A stretch of 64,000 nucleotides of DNA, taken from positions 4,774,001-4,838,000 of the forward strand of contig NZ_BJHV01000001.1 in NCBI RefSeq assembly GCF_005405925.1. Direction: 5' to 3'. Position 1 is the stretch's first letter; every line of letters begins with the position of its first letter. The stretch is from Streptomyces antimycoticus (GTDB lineage: Bacteria > Actinomycetota > Actinomycetes > Streptomycetales > Streptomycetaceae). Shown here one piece after another: positions 35,025 to 44,264 of this stretch. A program made the position numbers and the translations under genes. Below the pieces are notes generated by a model, which saw nothing but the letters and a program-made list of their open reading frames with translations, searched no databases and was not told where the DNA came from.

Positions 35025-36604
35025 GGGGTGGTCGAGCTCCTTTCCCTGGCGCGCAGTTCACGCCTCAGGATCTTGCCGGTGGCCGAGCGCGGCACGGTGT
35101 CCGTGAACTCCACGCGGCGCACCTTCTTGTACGGCGCCACCTGTCCGGCAACGTACGCGATCAGGTCGTCCTCCGAGATCCGGGTCCCGGGCCGGCGCAC
35201 CACATACGCCTTGGGGATCTCATTGCCCGCCCCGTCCGTCACCCCGATCACGGCGGCGTCGGCGACGGCCTCATGGGCGAGCAGCACGGCCTCCAGGTCG
35301 GCCGGGGCGACCTGATAGCCCTTGTACTTGATCAACTCCTTCACCCGGTCCACCACATACAGCCAGCCGTCCGCGTCCACATGCCCGACGTCGCCGGTGT
35401 GCAGCCAGCCCTCGGCGTCGATCAGCGCGTCGGTGTCCTCGGGGCGGCCCAGATAGCCCTTCATCACCTGCGGTCCGCGGATGACGATCTCGCCGTCCTC
35501 GCCGACGGCCAGGTCCTCGCCGGTGTCCGGGGCCACGATGCGCATCTCGGTGCTCGGAAGCAGCTTTCCGACCGTCCCCGGTGGTGCGTTCTTCGCGTCG
35601 CGCGGCACCAGATGGCAGCCCGGCGACAGCTCCGTCATCCCGAACGCCTGCAGCAGCGGCGGTACGCCGAGCCGCCGGGCGCACGCCTCCGCGAGCCGGG
35701 CGTCCAGCGGGGCCGCCGCGCTCAGCACGTACCGCACCGACGACAGATCGTGGCCGTCCACCGACGGATGCTTGGCGAGCGCGAGCACGATCGGCGGGGC
35801 CACATAGAGCGCCTGGGCGCGGTGCTTCTCGATGGCGGCGAGGAAGGTGTCGAGTTCGAAGCGGGGCAGCACGATCACCGTGCCGCCGTTGCGGAGCGGC
35901 GCGTTCATGAGCGCCGTAAGGCCGTAGCTGTGGAAGAACGGCAGGACGGCCAGCACCCGCTCCCCCGGCTGGTTGGGGACCAGCGTCTCCACCTGCGCGA
36001 GGTTGGTGGAGACGTTGCGGTGGGTGAGCATCACGCCCTTGGGGGTGCCGGTGGTGCCCGAGGAGTACGGCAGCACCGCGATGTCCTCGGCCGGGTCGAT
36101 CTCCACCACCGGTTCGGGCGCGGTGCTCCTCATCATGGAGCGCAGCGAGCGATGGCCGCTCGCCTCGTCGCAGACGAAGATCTCCCGTACCCCGCCCGCC
36201 CGTTCGGCGGCCTGCCGGGCCACGCCCAGCAGGGCCGAGACGGTGATGACCCAGGACGCGGCCGCGTCCCGGAGCTGCTTGGCGAACTCCTCCGGGGTCG
36301 CCAGCGGATGCACCGTGGTGACCGCGGCCCCGGTGCGGGTCGCGCCGTAGAAGGCCGGTGGGTACATGATCGAGTTGGGGCTGTGCAGGGCCACCACATC
36401 GCCCTTGCGCACCCCCGCCTCGGCCAGCGCGGCCCCGATCCGGCGCGCGGCGCGATCCAGCGCGGCATAGCTCAGGGCCGCCCCGGTCACGCCGTCCACC
36501 AGCGCGGTCAGGTCGCCGAACTCCTCGGCCGCGCGGGCCAGTACGGCGTCGTGGATGGGCAGATCGACAGGCGGGACATCGGGATACTCGCTGCGCAGCA
36601 CCAT
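35021..36604 (-). CDS. acyl-CoA ligase (4-coumarate:CoA ligase-like)
   Basis: AMP-forming ligase of 527 residues that would activate the acid substrate of the pathway. Adenylation motifs: LPYSSGTTGTPKGVMLTHRN, FGMTELSPG, WLHTGDVGHVDADGWLYVVD and the C-terminal RVKELIKYKGYQVAPADLE, with the catalytic lysine in PRSATGKILRREL. Length and motifs fit the 4CL/fadD group; the natural acid cannot be read from the sequence. The ATG at 36602-36604 has GAGGGG eight bases upstream. It lies 128 bp after the dehydrogenase gene and overlaps the hydratase start by four bases. Confidence 0.92.
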   Translation of the reverse strand: MVLRSEYPDVPPVDLPIHDAVLARAAEEFGDLTALVDGVTGAALSYAALDRAARRIGAALAEAGVRKGDVVALHSPNSIMYPPAFYGATRTGAAVTTVHPLATPEEFAKQLRDAAASWVITVSALLGVARQAAERAGGVREIFVCDEASGHRSLRSMMRSTAPEPVVEIDPAEDIAVLPYSSGTTGTPKGVMLTHRNVSTNLAQVETLVPNQPGERVLAVLPFFHSYGLTALMNAPLRNGGTVIVLPRFELDTFLAAIEKHRAQALYVAPPIVLALAKHPSVDGHDLSSVRYVLSAAAPLDARLAEACARRLGVPPLLQAFGMTELSPGCHLVPRDAKNAPPGTVGKLLPSTEMRIVAPDTGEDLAVGEDGEIVIRGPQVMKGYLGRPEDTDALIDAEGWLHTGDVGHVDADGWLYVVDRVKELIKYKGYQVAPADLEAVLLAHEAVADAAVIGVTDGAGNEIPKAYVVRRPGTRISEDDLIAYVAGQVAPYKKVRRVEFTDTVPRSATGKILRRELRARERSSTTP

Positions 36605-36732
36605 GGCCGTTCCCCTCAGCTCTGATGGACCTACCTGTCCGTTCTGCCCAACTCGTGAGGCCGGTACGACGCCGTCCGCTACGGCGCCGTGGGTGCGGCT
36701 ACGGCGCCCGCGGCGGAAGGGTCGGCGAGAGG

Positions 36733-37893
36733 TCAGTACGACTTCGGCAGCCCCAGGCTCTGATGGGAGACGTAGTTGAGGATCATCTCCCGGCTGACGG
36801 GGGCGATCCGGGCCACCCGGGCCGCCGTGATCAGCCGGGCCAGCCCGTACTCGGCGGTCAGTCCGTTGCCGCCGAGGGTGTGCACGGCCTGGTCCACCGC
36901 CTTCACCGTGGCCTCCCCGGCCGCGTACTTGGCCATGTTGGCGGCCTCGCCCGCGCCCGCGTCATCGCCCATGTCGTAGAGGTACGCCGCCTTCGCCATC
37001 ATCAGCCGGGCCAGTTCCAGCTCGATATGGGACTGGGCGAGGGGGTGGGCGATGGCCTGGTGGGCGCCGATGGGCTCCTTCCACACCTGGCGGGTACGGG
37101 CGTAGTCGACGGCCTTGTCGAGCGCGTAGCGGCCCATCCCCAGCGCGAACGCCGCCGTCATGATGCGCTCCGGGTTGAGCCCCGCGAAGAGCTGCAGCAG
37201 CCCGGCGTCCTCGTCGCCCACCAGCGCGTCGGCGGGCAGCCGTACGTCGTCCAGTACCACCTCGAACTGCTTCTCCGCGGCGGCCAGTTCCATGGGGATG
37301 TGGTGGTAGGAGAAGCCGTGCGCCTCGCGCGGGACGATGAACAGGCAGGGCTTGAGCTTCCCGGTCCGGGCGTCCTCGGTGCGGCCGACGATCAGGGTCG
37401 CGTCGGCGATGTCCACACCCGAGATGAAGACCTTACGGCCGTTGAGTATCCAGCCGCCGTCGTCCTCCCGTCGGGCGGTGGTGGTGATGCGGTGCGAGTT
37501 GGATCCGGCGTCGGGCTCGGTGATGCCGAAGGCCATGGTGAGGCTGCCGTCGGCCAGACCGGGCAGCCAGCGCTCCTTCTGCTCGGCGGTGCCGAACCGG
37601 GCGATGACGGTGCCGCAGATGGCGGGCGAGACGACCAGCATGAGCAGCGGGCAGCCCGCGGCGCCCAGCTCCTCCAGGACGATGGACAGCTCGCTGATGC
37701 CGCCGCCCCCGCCGCCGTACTCCTCGGGGAGGTTGACGCCGAGATAGCCGAGCTTGCCTGCCTCGGCCCACAGTTGGCGCACGCCGTCGCGCTCCTGGGG
37801 GCCGCCCGGGGCGTGTCCCTTGGCGAACGACGACACCGCCGCGCGGAGCGCCACGCGCTCCGGGGTGTCCACGGGCGTATGCGGGCTGGTCAT
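36733..37893 (-). CDS. acyl-CoA dehydrogenase (isovaleryl-CoA/citronellyl-CoA-type base position)
   Basis: FAD enzyme of 386 residues that introduces an alpha-beta double bond in the acyl-CoA. Marks: YGGGGGGISELSIVLEELGA, ITEPDAGSNSHRI, RKVFISGVDIADATL and HTLGGNGLTAEYGLARLI. The usual C-terminal catalytic Glu (as in IYEGT) is missing: that spot reads RIAPVSREM. A Glu in GLNPERIMTAAF instead matches the helix-G position used by isovaleryl-CoA dehydrogenase, which suggests a branched substrate. The ATG at 37891-37893 follows GGGAGGAG. It lies 106 bp after the carboxylase alpha gene and 128 bp before the ligase gene. Confidence 0.9.
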   Translation of the reverse strand: MTSPHTPVDTPERVALRAAVSSFAKGHAPGGPQERDGVRQLWAEAGKLGYLGVNLPEEYGGGGGGISELSIVLEELGAAGCPLLMLVVSPAICGTVIARFGTAEQKERWLPGLADGSLTMAFGITEPDAGSNSHRITTTARREDDGGWILNGRKVFISGVDIADATLIVGRTEDARTGKLKPCLFIVPREAHGFSYHHIPMELAAAEKQFEVVLDDVRLPADALVGDEDAGLLQLFAGLNPERIMTAAFALGMGRYALDKAVDYARTRQVWKEPIGAHQAIAHPLAQSHIELELARLMMAKAAYLYDMGDDAGAGEAANMAKYAAGEATVKAVDQAVHTLGGNGLTAEYGLARLITAARVARIAPVSREMILNYVSHQSLGLPKSY

Positions 37894-37999
37894 GGACGGC
37901 TCCTCCCACTTGCGATGCGTTGTGCGGGCCGTGTGCTGTCCCGCACGGCCCGGACGGTCTGTCCGGGCCCGGACGTGCTGAGTGGTGCGCGGGGGTTCG

Positions 38000-39937
38000 T
38001 CACTCCCCCGCCGCCACGACGGCGAGCAGGGCTCCGACCTCGACCTGGCGGCCGGTGGTGGCGTGCAGGGCGGTGAGCACCCCGGCGGCGGGCGCCGTGA
38101 CGCGGTGCTCCATCTTCATGGCCTCCAGCCACAGCAGCGGCTGTCCGGCCTCGACCCGGTCCCCGACCGCCACCTCGGCGACCCGGACCACCGTGCCCGG
38201 CATGGGCGCCAGCAGCGAGCCCGGTTCGGCACGGGCGGTGGGGTCGGGGAAGCGGGGCAGCGCGGTGAACACAAAGCCGCCCTGAGGCGTGTCGACATAG
38301 CGGCGGTCCCCATGGGCCGTCACCTCGAACGTCCGCCGGACCCCGGCCACATCGAGCACGACCAGCTCTGCTGCCGCGCCCAGCACCCCGACGTCGGGCA
38401 TGTCCGCCGCGTGCAGCCCCTCGCGGGTGAGGCGGTAGCGCACCTCGTGCTCGGTGCCGCCCGGTTCGGCGCGGTAGCTCCTCGACTGCGGCTGGGAGGG
38501 CACGTTCCGCCACCCGCCCAACCGCCCGGCCACGGTCGCGGTCCCCGGCCGCCGCGCCGCGTCGGCCAGGGCGGCGGCGAGGGCGGCGAGTTCGGCGAGC
38601 GAGGCCGCCTCGTCGTCATCGGGGGCGGCGGCGGTCAGCTCGGCCAGATGGCGTTCGAGGAAGCCGGTGTCCATACGGGCCGCCTCGAACTCCGGGTGCC
38701 GCAGGGCCCGTACGAGCAGCTCCCGGTTGGTCACCGGGCCGTGGATCCGGGCCCGTTCCAGCCCGTGGGCCAGCCGGCGCACGGCCTCCGCCCGGGTGGG
38801 CGCGACGGCGATGACCTTGGCCAGCATCGGGTCATAGTGGACGCCGATCGCGTCCCCGTCGGCCGGTCCGGAGTCCACACGCAGCCCGGGGATCTCCAGC
38901 CGGTGCATGATCCCCGTCTGCGGCCGCCAGTCGCGCGCCGGGTCCTCGGCGTACAGGCGTGCCTCGACGGCATGCCCCCGGGGCGCCGACGGCTCGGCGT
39001 CGAGGCGCTCCCCCTCCGCGATCCGCAGTTGCAGCGCCACCAGGTCAAGGCCGTAGATCTCCTCGGTGACCGGGTGCTCGACCTGTAGGCGGGTGTTCAT
39101 CTCCAGGAAGTACGCCCGCCCCGCCGACGAGACCAGGAACTCCACCGTGCCCGCGCCCTCGTAGCCGATGGCGCGCGCCGCGTTCGCCGCCGACTCGGCC
39201 AGGGTGCGCCGCAGTTCCTCGTCCAGGCCGGGCGCCGGGGCCTCCTCGATGACCTTCTGATGGCGGCGCTGGAGGGAGCAGTCGCGGGTACCGAGGGTCC
39301 AGACGGTGCCGTGGGTGTCGGCGAACACCTGGACCTCGACATGGCGGGCGCCCTCCATATAGGGCTCCACGAAGATCTCACCGTCGCCGAAGGCGGAGGC
39401 CGCCTCGGCGCGGGCGGAGTCGAGTTCGGCGGGGAGCGCGTCCAGTTCGCGGACCACCCGCATGCCCCGGCCGCCGCCGCCCGCCGCCGCCTTGACCAGC
39501 AGCGGCAGATCATCGGCGGTGGCCTCGGCCGGGTCGATCGCGTCGAGCAGCGGCACGCCCGCCTTGCGCATGATCTCCTTGGCGCGGGTCTTGGAGGCCA
39601 TCGCCTCCATCGCCTCGGGCGGCGGCCCCACCCACGTCAGCCCCGCGTCCCTTACGGCGCGCGCGAAGTCGGCGTGCTCGGAGAGGAAGCCGTAGCCGGG
39701 GTGGACGGCGTCGGCCCCGGCGGCCAGGGCGGCCTTCACGAGGAGATCGCCGCGCAGATACGTGTCGGCCGGGGCATCGCCCGGCAGCCGTACGGCGGTG
39801 TCGGCCTCGCGTGCGTGGGGCGCGCCGGCGTCCGCGTCGGAGTGGACCGCGACGGTGGCGATGCCGAGGTCACGGCAGGTGCGGACGATACGCCGCGCTA
39901 TCTCGGCGCGGTTGGCGACCAGGAGGGAACGGATCAC
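38000..39937 (-). CDS. biotin-dependent acyl-CoA carboxylase, alpha subunit (BC + BCCP)
   Basis: About 645 residues. The biotin carboxylase part (1-450) has SLLVANRAEIARRIVRTC, the glycine loop AAAGGGGRGMRVV, FVEPYMEGARHVEVQVFAD and FLEMNTRLQVEHPVTEE. A linker/BT-like region follows, then the biotinyl domain with EAMKMEH and Lys608 as the biotin site. With the beta subunit just upstream it would carboxylate a methylcrotonyl-, geranyl- or similar CoA. The GTG at 39935-39937 has GAGGA five bases upstream. A 38-bp duplicate of the junction lies 94 bp upstream and carries a decoy copy of this ribosome site and GTG. Confidence 0.92.
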   Translation of the reverse strand: MIRSLLVANRAEIARRIVRTCRDLGIATVAVHSDADAGAPHAREADTAVRLPGDAPADTYLRGDLLVKAALAAGADAVHPGYGFLSEHADFARAVRDAGLTWVGPPPEAMEAMASKTRAKEIMRKAGVPLLDAIDPAEATADDLPLLVKAAAGGGGRGMRVVRELDALPAELDSARAEAASAFGDGEIFVEPYMEGARHVEVQVFADTHGTVWTLGTRDCSLQRRHQKVIEEAPAPGLDEELRRTLAESAANAARAIGYEGAGTVEFLVSSAGRAYFLEMNTRLQVEHPVTEEIYGLDLVALQLRIAEGERLDAEPSAPRGHAVEARLYAEDPARDWRPQTGIMHRLEIPGLRVDSGPADGDAIGVHYDPMLAKVIAVAPTRAEAVRRLAHGLERARIHGPVTNRELLVRALRHPEFEAARMDTGFLERHLAELTAAAPDDDEAASLAELAALAAALADAARRPGTATVAGRLGGWRNVPSQPQSRSYRAEPGGTEHEVRYRLTREGLHAADMPDVGVLGAAAELVVLDVAGVRRTFEVTAHGDRRYVDTPQGGFVFTALPRFPDPTARAEPGSLLAPMPGTVVRVAEVAVGDRVEAGQPLLWLEAMKMEHRVTAPAAGVLTALHATTGRQVEVGALLAVVAAGE

Positions 39938-40065
39938 GGGTTCCTCACTCACATCCGGAAGACGCCGAAGCGGAACCGCCGCGCACGGCGGACGAGGCGA
40001 GCGAACGGGCGGACAAACGGGCACGGCTCACGGGTTCCTCACTCACATCCGGAAGACGCCGAAGC
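39934..40065. repeat. 38-bp duplicated gene junction
   Basis: 39934-39971 and 40028-40065 are identical (38 bp). Each holds the beta-subunit 3' end with stop, a GAGGA ribosome site and a GTG. The inner (40028-40065) copy is the real beta end; the outer one gives the alpha start. Confidence 0.9.
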
Positions 40066-41641
40066 CACCGCGCGCGCCCTCGACCGGCGCGGTGTGCAGG
40101 GCGGACAGACACAGGCCGAGCACGGTGCGGGTGTCGCGCGGGTCGATGACGCCGTCGTCGTAGAGCCGCCCGGAGAGGAAGAGCGGCAGCGACTCGGACT
40201 CGATCTGCTGCTCCACCATGGCGCGCAGCGCGGCGTCGGCCTCCTCGTCGTACGGCTGCCCCTTGGCGGCGGCGGACTGCCGGGCGACGATCGACATCAC
40301 CCCGGCGAGCTGCTGCGGGCCCATCACGGCGGACTTGGCGCTGGGCCAGGCGAAGAGGAAGCGGGGGTCGTACGCCCGGCCGCACATCCCGTAGTGACCG
40401 GCGCCGTACGAGGCGCCGATGAGCACCGACAGATGCGGGACGCGCGAGTTGGAGACGGCGTTGATCATCATGGCGCCGTGTTTGATGATCCCGCCCTGCT
40501 CGTAGTCGCGGCCGACCATATAGCCGGTGGTGTTGTGCAGGAAGAGCAGTGGGATGTCGCGCTGGTTGGCGAGCTGGATGAACTGCGCGGCCTTCTGGGA
40601 CTCCTCGCTGAACAGCACCCCCTGGGCGTTGGCCAGGATCCCGATCGGATAGCCGTGCAGCGCGGCCCAGCCGGTGGCCAGGCTGCGCCCGTACAGCGGC
40701 TTGAACTCGTCGAAGTCCGAGCCGTCCACGATCCGGGCGATCACCTCGCGCGGATCGAAGGGGACCTTGAGGTCGCCGGGGACGATGCCGAGCAGCTCCT
40801 CGGCGTCGTACTTCGGCGGTTCGGCGGGCCCGGGGTCGGCGTGCGCCTTGCGCCAGTTGAGGCGGGCGACGACCCGGCGGGCCTGGCGCAGCGCGTCGGG
40901 CTCGTCGGCGGCGAAGTAGTCGGCGAGGCCGGAGGTGCGGGCGTGCATCTCGGCGCCGCCCAGCGATTCGTCGTCACTCTCCTCGCCGGTGGCCATCTTC
41001 ACCAGCGGCGGACCGCCCAGGAAGACCTTGGAGCGCTCCTTGACCATGATCACGTGGTCGGACATCCCGGGGATGTACGCGCCGCCGGCGGTGGAGTTGC
41101 CGAAGACCACGGCGATCGTGGGGATTCCGGCGGCGGACAGCCGGGTGAGATCGCGGAACATCGCCCCGCCCGGGATGAAGATCTCCTTCTGGGACGGGAG
41201 ATCGGCGCCGCCGGACTCGACGAGGCTGACGAGCGGGAGCCGGTTGGCGCGGGCGATCTCATGGGCGCGCAGCGACTTCTTGAGCGTCCAGGGGTTGCTG
41301 GCCCCGCCGCGTACGGTCGGGTCGTTGGCGCTGATCAGGCACTCCACACCGGAGATCACCCCGATGCCGGTGACGAGCGAGGCCCCCACCGGATACTCGC
41401 TGCCCCAGCCGGCCAGCGGCGACAGCTCCAGGAAGGGGGTGTCGGGGTCGAGCAGCAGCTCGATCCGCTCGCGGACCAGCAGCTTGCCGCGCTTGCGATG
41501 GCGCTGGACGTATTTCTCACCGCCCCCGGCGAGCGCCTTGGCGTGCTCGCCCGCCAACTCGGCGAGCTTGGCGAGCATCGCCTCCCGATGGGCCGTGTGA
41601 TCGGCGCCTGCGGGGTCGAGCGCGGACGCGAGCGCGGTCAA
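40043..41641 (-). CDS. biotin-dependent acyl-CoA carboxylase, beta subunit (carboxyltransferase)
   Basis: Carboxyltransferase of about 532 residues, partner of the alpha subunit. It looks like the methylcrotonyl/geranyl-CoA group: GVECLISANDPTVRGGASNP, LPLVSLVESGGADLPSQ, IAVVFGNSTAGGAYIPGMSD and the second-half motifs GIIKHGAMMINAVSNSRVP and GASYGAGHYGMCGRAYDPRF. The start is probably the TTG at 41639-41641, which overlaps the AtuA-like stop (TTGA) and has GGAGG seven bases upstream; the open frame continues far upstream only as a shadow of that gene. Its 3' end is duplicated at the junction to alpha. Confidence 0.9.
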   Translation of the reverse strand: MTALASALDPAGADHTAHREAMLAKLAELAGEHAKALAGGGEKYVQRHRKRGKLLVRERIELLLDPDTPFLELSPLAGWGSEYPVGASLVTGIGVISGVECLISANDPTVRGGASNPWTLKKSLRAHEIARANRLPLVSLVESGGADLPSQKEIFIPGGAMFRDLTRLSAAGIPTIAVVFGNSTAGGAYIPGMSDHVIMVKERSKVFLGGPPLVKMATGEESDDESLGGAEMHARTSGLADYFAADEPDALRQARRVVARLNWRKAHADPGPAEPPKYDAEELLGIVPGDLKVPFDPREVIARIVDGSDFDEFKPLYGRSLATGWAALHGYPIGILANAQGVLFSEESQKAAQFIQLANQRDIPLLFLHNTTGYMVGRDYEQGGIIKHGAMMINAVSNSRVPHLSVLIGASYGAGHYGMCGRAYDPRFLFAWPSAKSAVMGPQQLAGVMSIVARQSAAAKGQPYDEEADAALRAMVEQQIESESLPLFLSGRLYDDGVIDPRDTRTVLGLCLSALHTAPVEGARGGFGVFRM

Positions 41642-43338
41642 AGCAGTACCTCCGGTATGTCCAGATGGCGTGAGCGCAGCCATTCGCCGACGGCCTTGGC
41701 CTGGGGGTCGAAGCGGGCCTGTGCGGCGACGCCCTCGCCGAGCAGGCCCTCCACGACGAAGTTCAGGGCCCGCAGCCGGGGCAGCGGATGGCGGGTGATC
41801 TCCAACGGGGCCGTCTCCGGGAGCAGTTCGCGCAGCCGGTCGACGGTGAGGGTGTGGGCCAGCCAGCGCCAGGCGTCCTCGCTTCGCGCCCAGACGCCGA
41901 TGTTGGCGCTGCCGCCCTTGTCGCCGCTGCGGGCCCCGGCGACCGCGCCGAGCGGCGCGCGGCGGGTCGGCCCGGGCGGCGGTGGCGGCGGAAGGGGCGG
42001 CTCGTCCGCCGGGCCTCCGACGGCGGGCGTGGTGGGGGCCGGGGGGATGGTCAGCCGGGAGCCGTCCGGCAGTACGGCGGTGTGCGGCACGGTGTCGGCC
42101 GGGGTGTCCACGGCCTCGAAGACACCGTAAGGAGAGCCCTTTCCGGGCGGGGCGGTCACATGGAAGCCGGGGTAGCTGGCGAGGGCCAGCTCGACGGCCG
42201 CGCCGCTGATCGCCCTGCCCACCGCCGCCGCGTCCCGGTCGCGGACGACCAGCCGCAGCAGGGCGCTCGCCTCCTCCTGCACGGCGGCGTCGGAGTGGTC
42301 GGTACGGGAGAGGGTCCAACGGACCTCGGCGGGGCGGCGCTTGCTCATCGCCCCCTCCATCTGGTCCCGTACGAGCGCCGCCTTGGCCTCGATGTCCAAG
42401 CCGGTGAGCACGAACACCACCTCGTTGCGGTGGCCGCCGAGCCGGGTCAGCCCGGTCTTGAGGGTGCGCGGCGGCGCCTCGCCGCGTACGCCGTGGACGC
42501 GCACCCGGTCCGGGCCGTCCGGGGCGAGCCGCACCGAGTCCAGCCGGGCGATGACGTCCGGGCCCGGATAGCGGGCGCCCGCCGTCTCGTAGAGGAGCTG
42601 GGCGGTGACGGTCCCGACCGTCACGGCGCCGCCGGTGTGCGGATGCTTGGTGATCACGCTGGACCCGTCGGGGTGGATCTCGGCGAGGGGGAAGCCGGGG
42701 CGGCGGAGGTCGTGCTCGGTGAAGAACGAGTAGTTGCCGCCGGTCGCCTGGGTACCGCACTCCAGGATGTGCCCGGCGACCACGGCTCCGGCGAGCGCGT
42801 CCCAGTCGTCGGCGGCCCAGCCGAAGTGCGCCGCGGCCGGGCCCGTCACCAGCGCGGCGTCCGTCACCCGCCCGGTGACCACCACATCCGCGCCACCGCG
42901 CAGACAGGCCGTGATACCGGCGCCGCCGAGATAGGCGTTGGCGGCGAACACCCCCGGCCCCCAGTCACGGACGCCGAGGAGGTCGTCGCCCTCGACATGG
43001 GCGACCCGGCAGTCGATGCCGAGCCGCTCGGCGAGCGCGCGGATCGCGTCGGCCAGCCCGGCCGGGTTGAGCCCGCCCGCGTTGGTGACGAGCCGTACGC
43101 CGCGCTCCATGGCGAGCCCCAGGGTGTCCTCGAGCTGGCGCGGAAAGGTGGTGGCATAGCCGCGCGCCGGGTCCTTGGCGCGGTCCCGGCCCAGGATGAG
43201 CATGGTCAGCTCGGCGAGATAGTCCCCGGTCAGCACGTCCAGGGGGCCACCGGTGAGCATCTCGCGCACCGCGTCGAAGCGGTCGCCGTAGAAGCCGGAG
43301 GCGTTGCCGATACGGAGGGGTGGGGGCGGCGGCGTCAT
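41638..43338 (-). CDS. AtuA-like protein (acyclic terpene utilisation family)
   Basis: Protein of 566 residues in the AtuA/DUF1446 family, a conserved part of the Pseudomonas citronellol/geraniol (atu) catabolic cluster with unknown biochemical role. Marks: RIGNASGFYGDRFDAVREML, GVRLVTNAGGLNPAGLADAI, VFAANAYLGGAGITACLRGG and AVAGARSGDKGGSANIGVWA in the C-terminal part. A Pro-rich linker near residue 440 separates two domains, which in some genomes may be separate proteins. The ATG at 43336-43338 overlaps the preceding stop (ATGA), and its own stop overlaps the beta-subunit start. Confidence 0.9.
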   Translation of the reverse strand: MTPPPPPLRIGNASGFYGDRFDAVREMLTGGPLDVLTGDYLAELTMLILGRDRAKDPARGYATTFPRQLEDTLGLAMERGVRLVTNAGGLNPAGLADAIRALAERLGIDCRVAHVEGDDLLGVRDWGPGVFAANAYLGGAGITACLRGGADVVVTGRVTDAALVTGPAAAHFGWAADDWDALAGAVVAGHILECGTQATGGNYSFFTEHDLRRPGFPLAEIHPDGSSVITKHPHTGGAVTVGTVTAQLLYETAGARYPGPDVIARLDSVRLAPDGPDRVRVHGVRGEAPPRTLKTGLTRLGGHRNEVVFVLTGLDIEAKAALVRDQMEGAMSKRRPAEVRWTLSRTDHSDAAVQEEASALLRLVVRDRDAAAVGRAISGAAVELALASYPGFHVTAPPGKGSPYGVFEAVDTPADTVPHTAVLPDGSRLTIPPAPTTPAVGGPADEPPLPPPPPPGPTRRAPLGAVAGARSGDKGGSANIGVWARSEDAWRWLAHTLTVDRLRELLPETAPLEITRHPLPRLRALNFVVEGLLGEGVAAQARFDPQAKAVGEWLRSRHLDIPEVLL

Positions 43339-44180
43339 GGGGCGCCTCCGGCGCGGTCGCCGCTCGCGCCGCCGTCACCCGCCGGGTGACCCGGTCTCTG
43401 CCCCGGGGCGCGGCCCTTGCCGGGCGGGCCCGCGAACGCCTGCGCGATGTCCAGCCAGCGGTCCGCGTCCGCCCCTTCGGCCCGTACGGCCAGATCGTCG
43501 CGGTGCGCCCGCTGGGTCACCAGCAGACAGAAGTCCAGCGCGGGCCCGGTCACCCGCTGGGCCGCGTCCTGGGGCCCGTACGTCCACAACTCACCGTCCG
43601 GGTCGGTGAGCTCGACCCGGAACTCCTCGGCCGGCGGCTCCAGCCCCCGCGCCGCGTACGCGTAACCCCGAGCCCGGACCCCGATCCGGGCCACATGGCG
43701 CAGCCGGGCGGTGGGGGCCCGGCGCACCCCCAGCGCGTCGGCGATGTCCTGGCCGTGTGCCCAGGTCTCCATCAGCCGGGCGGTCGCCATCGACATCACG
43801 CTCATCGGCGGCCCGTACCACGGCAGCCGGGCGCGCGGCGGCTGCGCGGCCAGCGTCCGGAGCAACCGCTCCCGCCCCGCGCGCCAGAGCTCCAGCAGCG
43901 CCTCGGGCGGCTCGGCCGCCCCGCGCTCCGCGCCCTCGTCCACGAACGCGTCGGGCGCGGCCCACGCCCGGCGCACCTCGTCGGCGAACCCCTGCGGGTC
44001 CTCGGCGGCTTGTACGGCCCGCTCGTCGGTCCACGCGAGATGGGCGATCTGGTGCGCGATGCTCCACCCGGGCGCGGGCGTCGCCGTACGCCACTCCGCG
44101 CCCCCGAGCCCGGCCACCAAGCCGTCCAACTCGTCCCCCTCCGCCCGCAGATCGCCGAGCAGAGCCTCCGTCTCGGACAC
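43335..44180 (-). CDS. TIGR03084-type DinB/MDMPI-like protein
   Basis: First gene of the catabolic operon; about 281 residues. It belongs to the DinB-like, mycothiol-linked family (TIGR03084 by memory). Metal-binding histidines are likely in WSIAHQIAHLAWTDERA and METWAHGQDIADALG. Other marks: LLGDLRAEGDELDGLVAGLG and PLDFCLL-type C-terminal helix. The last ~30 residues are Gly/Pro-rich. Its place at the operon head suggests a mycothiol-dependent isomerase or thiol-protecting step in the pathway (inference). The GTG at 44178-44180 has GGGAG seven bases upstream and replaces a longer reading to 44279. Confidence 0.88.
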   Translation of the reverse strand: MSETEALLGDLRAEGDELDGLVAGLGGAEWRTATPAPGWSIAHQIAHLAWTDERAVQAAEDPQGFADEVRRAWAAPDAFVDEGAERGAAEPPEALLELWRAGRERLLRTLAAQPPRARLPWYGPPMSVMSMATARLMETWAHGQDIADALGVRRAPTARLRHVARIGVRARGYAYAARGLEPPAEEFRVELTDPDGELWTYGPQDAAQRVTGPALDFCLLVTQRAHRDDLAVRAEGADADRWLDIAQAFAGPPGKGRAPGQRPGHPAGDGGASGDRAGGAP

Positions 44181-44264
44181 GCGTCGCTCCCGTCCTCGGG
44201 TCAGTCGTGTGCCGGCTGTCCTTCGTTCTTGTCGAGCGAGGGTGGCAGCGCGACGAGAAACAAT

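Noticed and set aside
39260..42130. 956-codon ORF opposite the carboxylase genes
   Set aside because: Same kind of antisense artefact; the sense strand codes two recognisable subunits.
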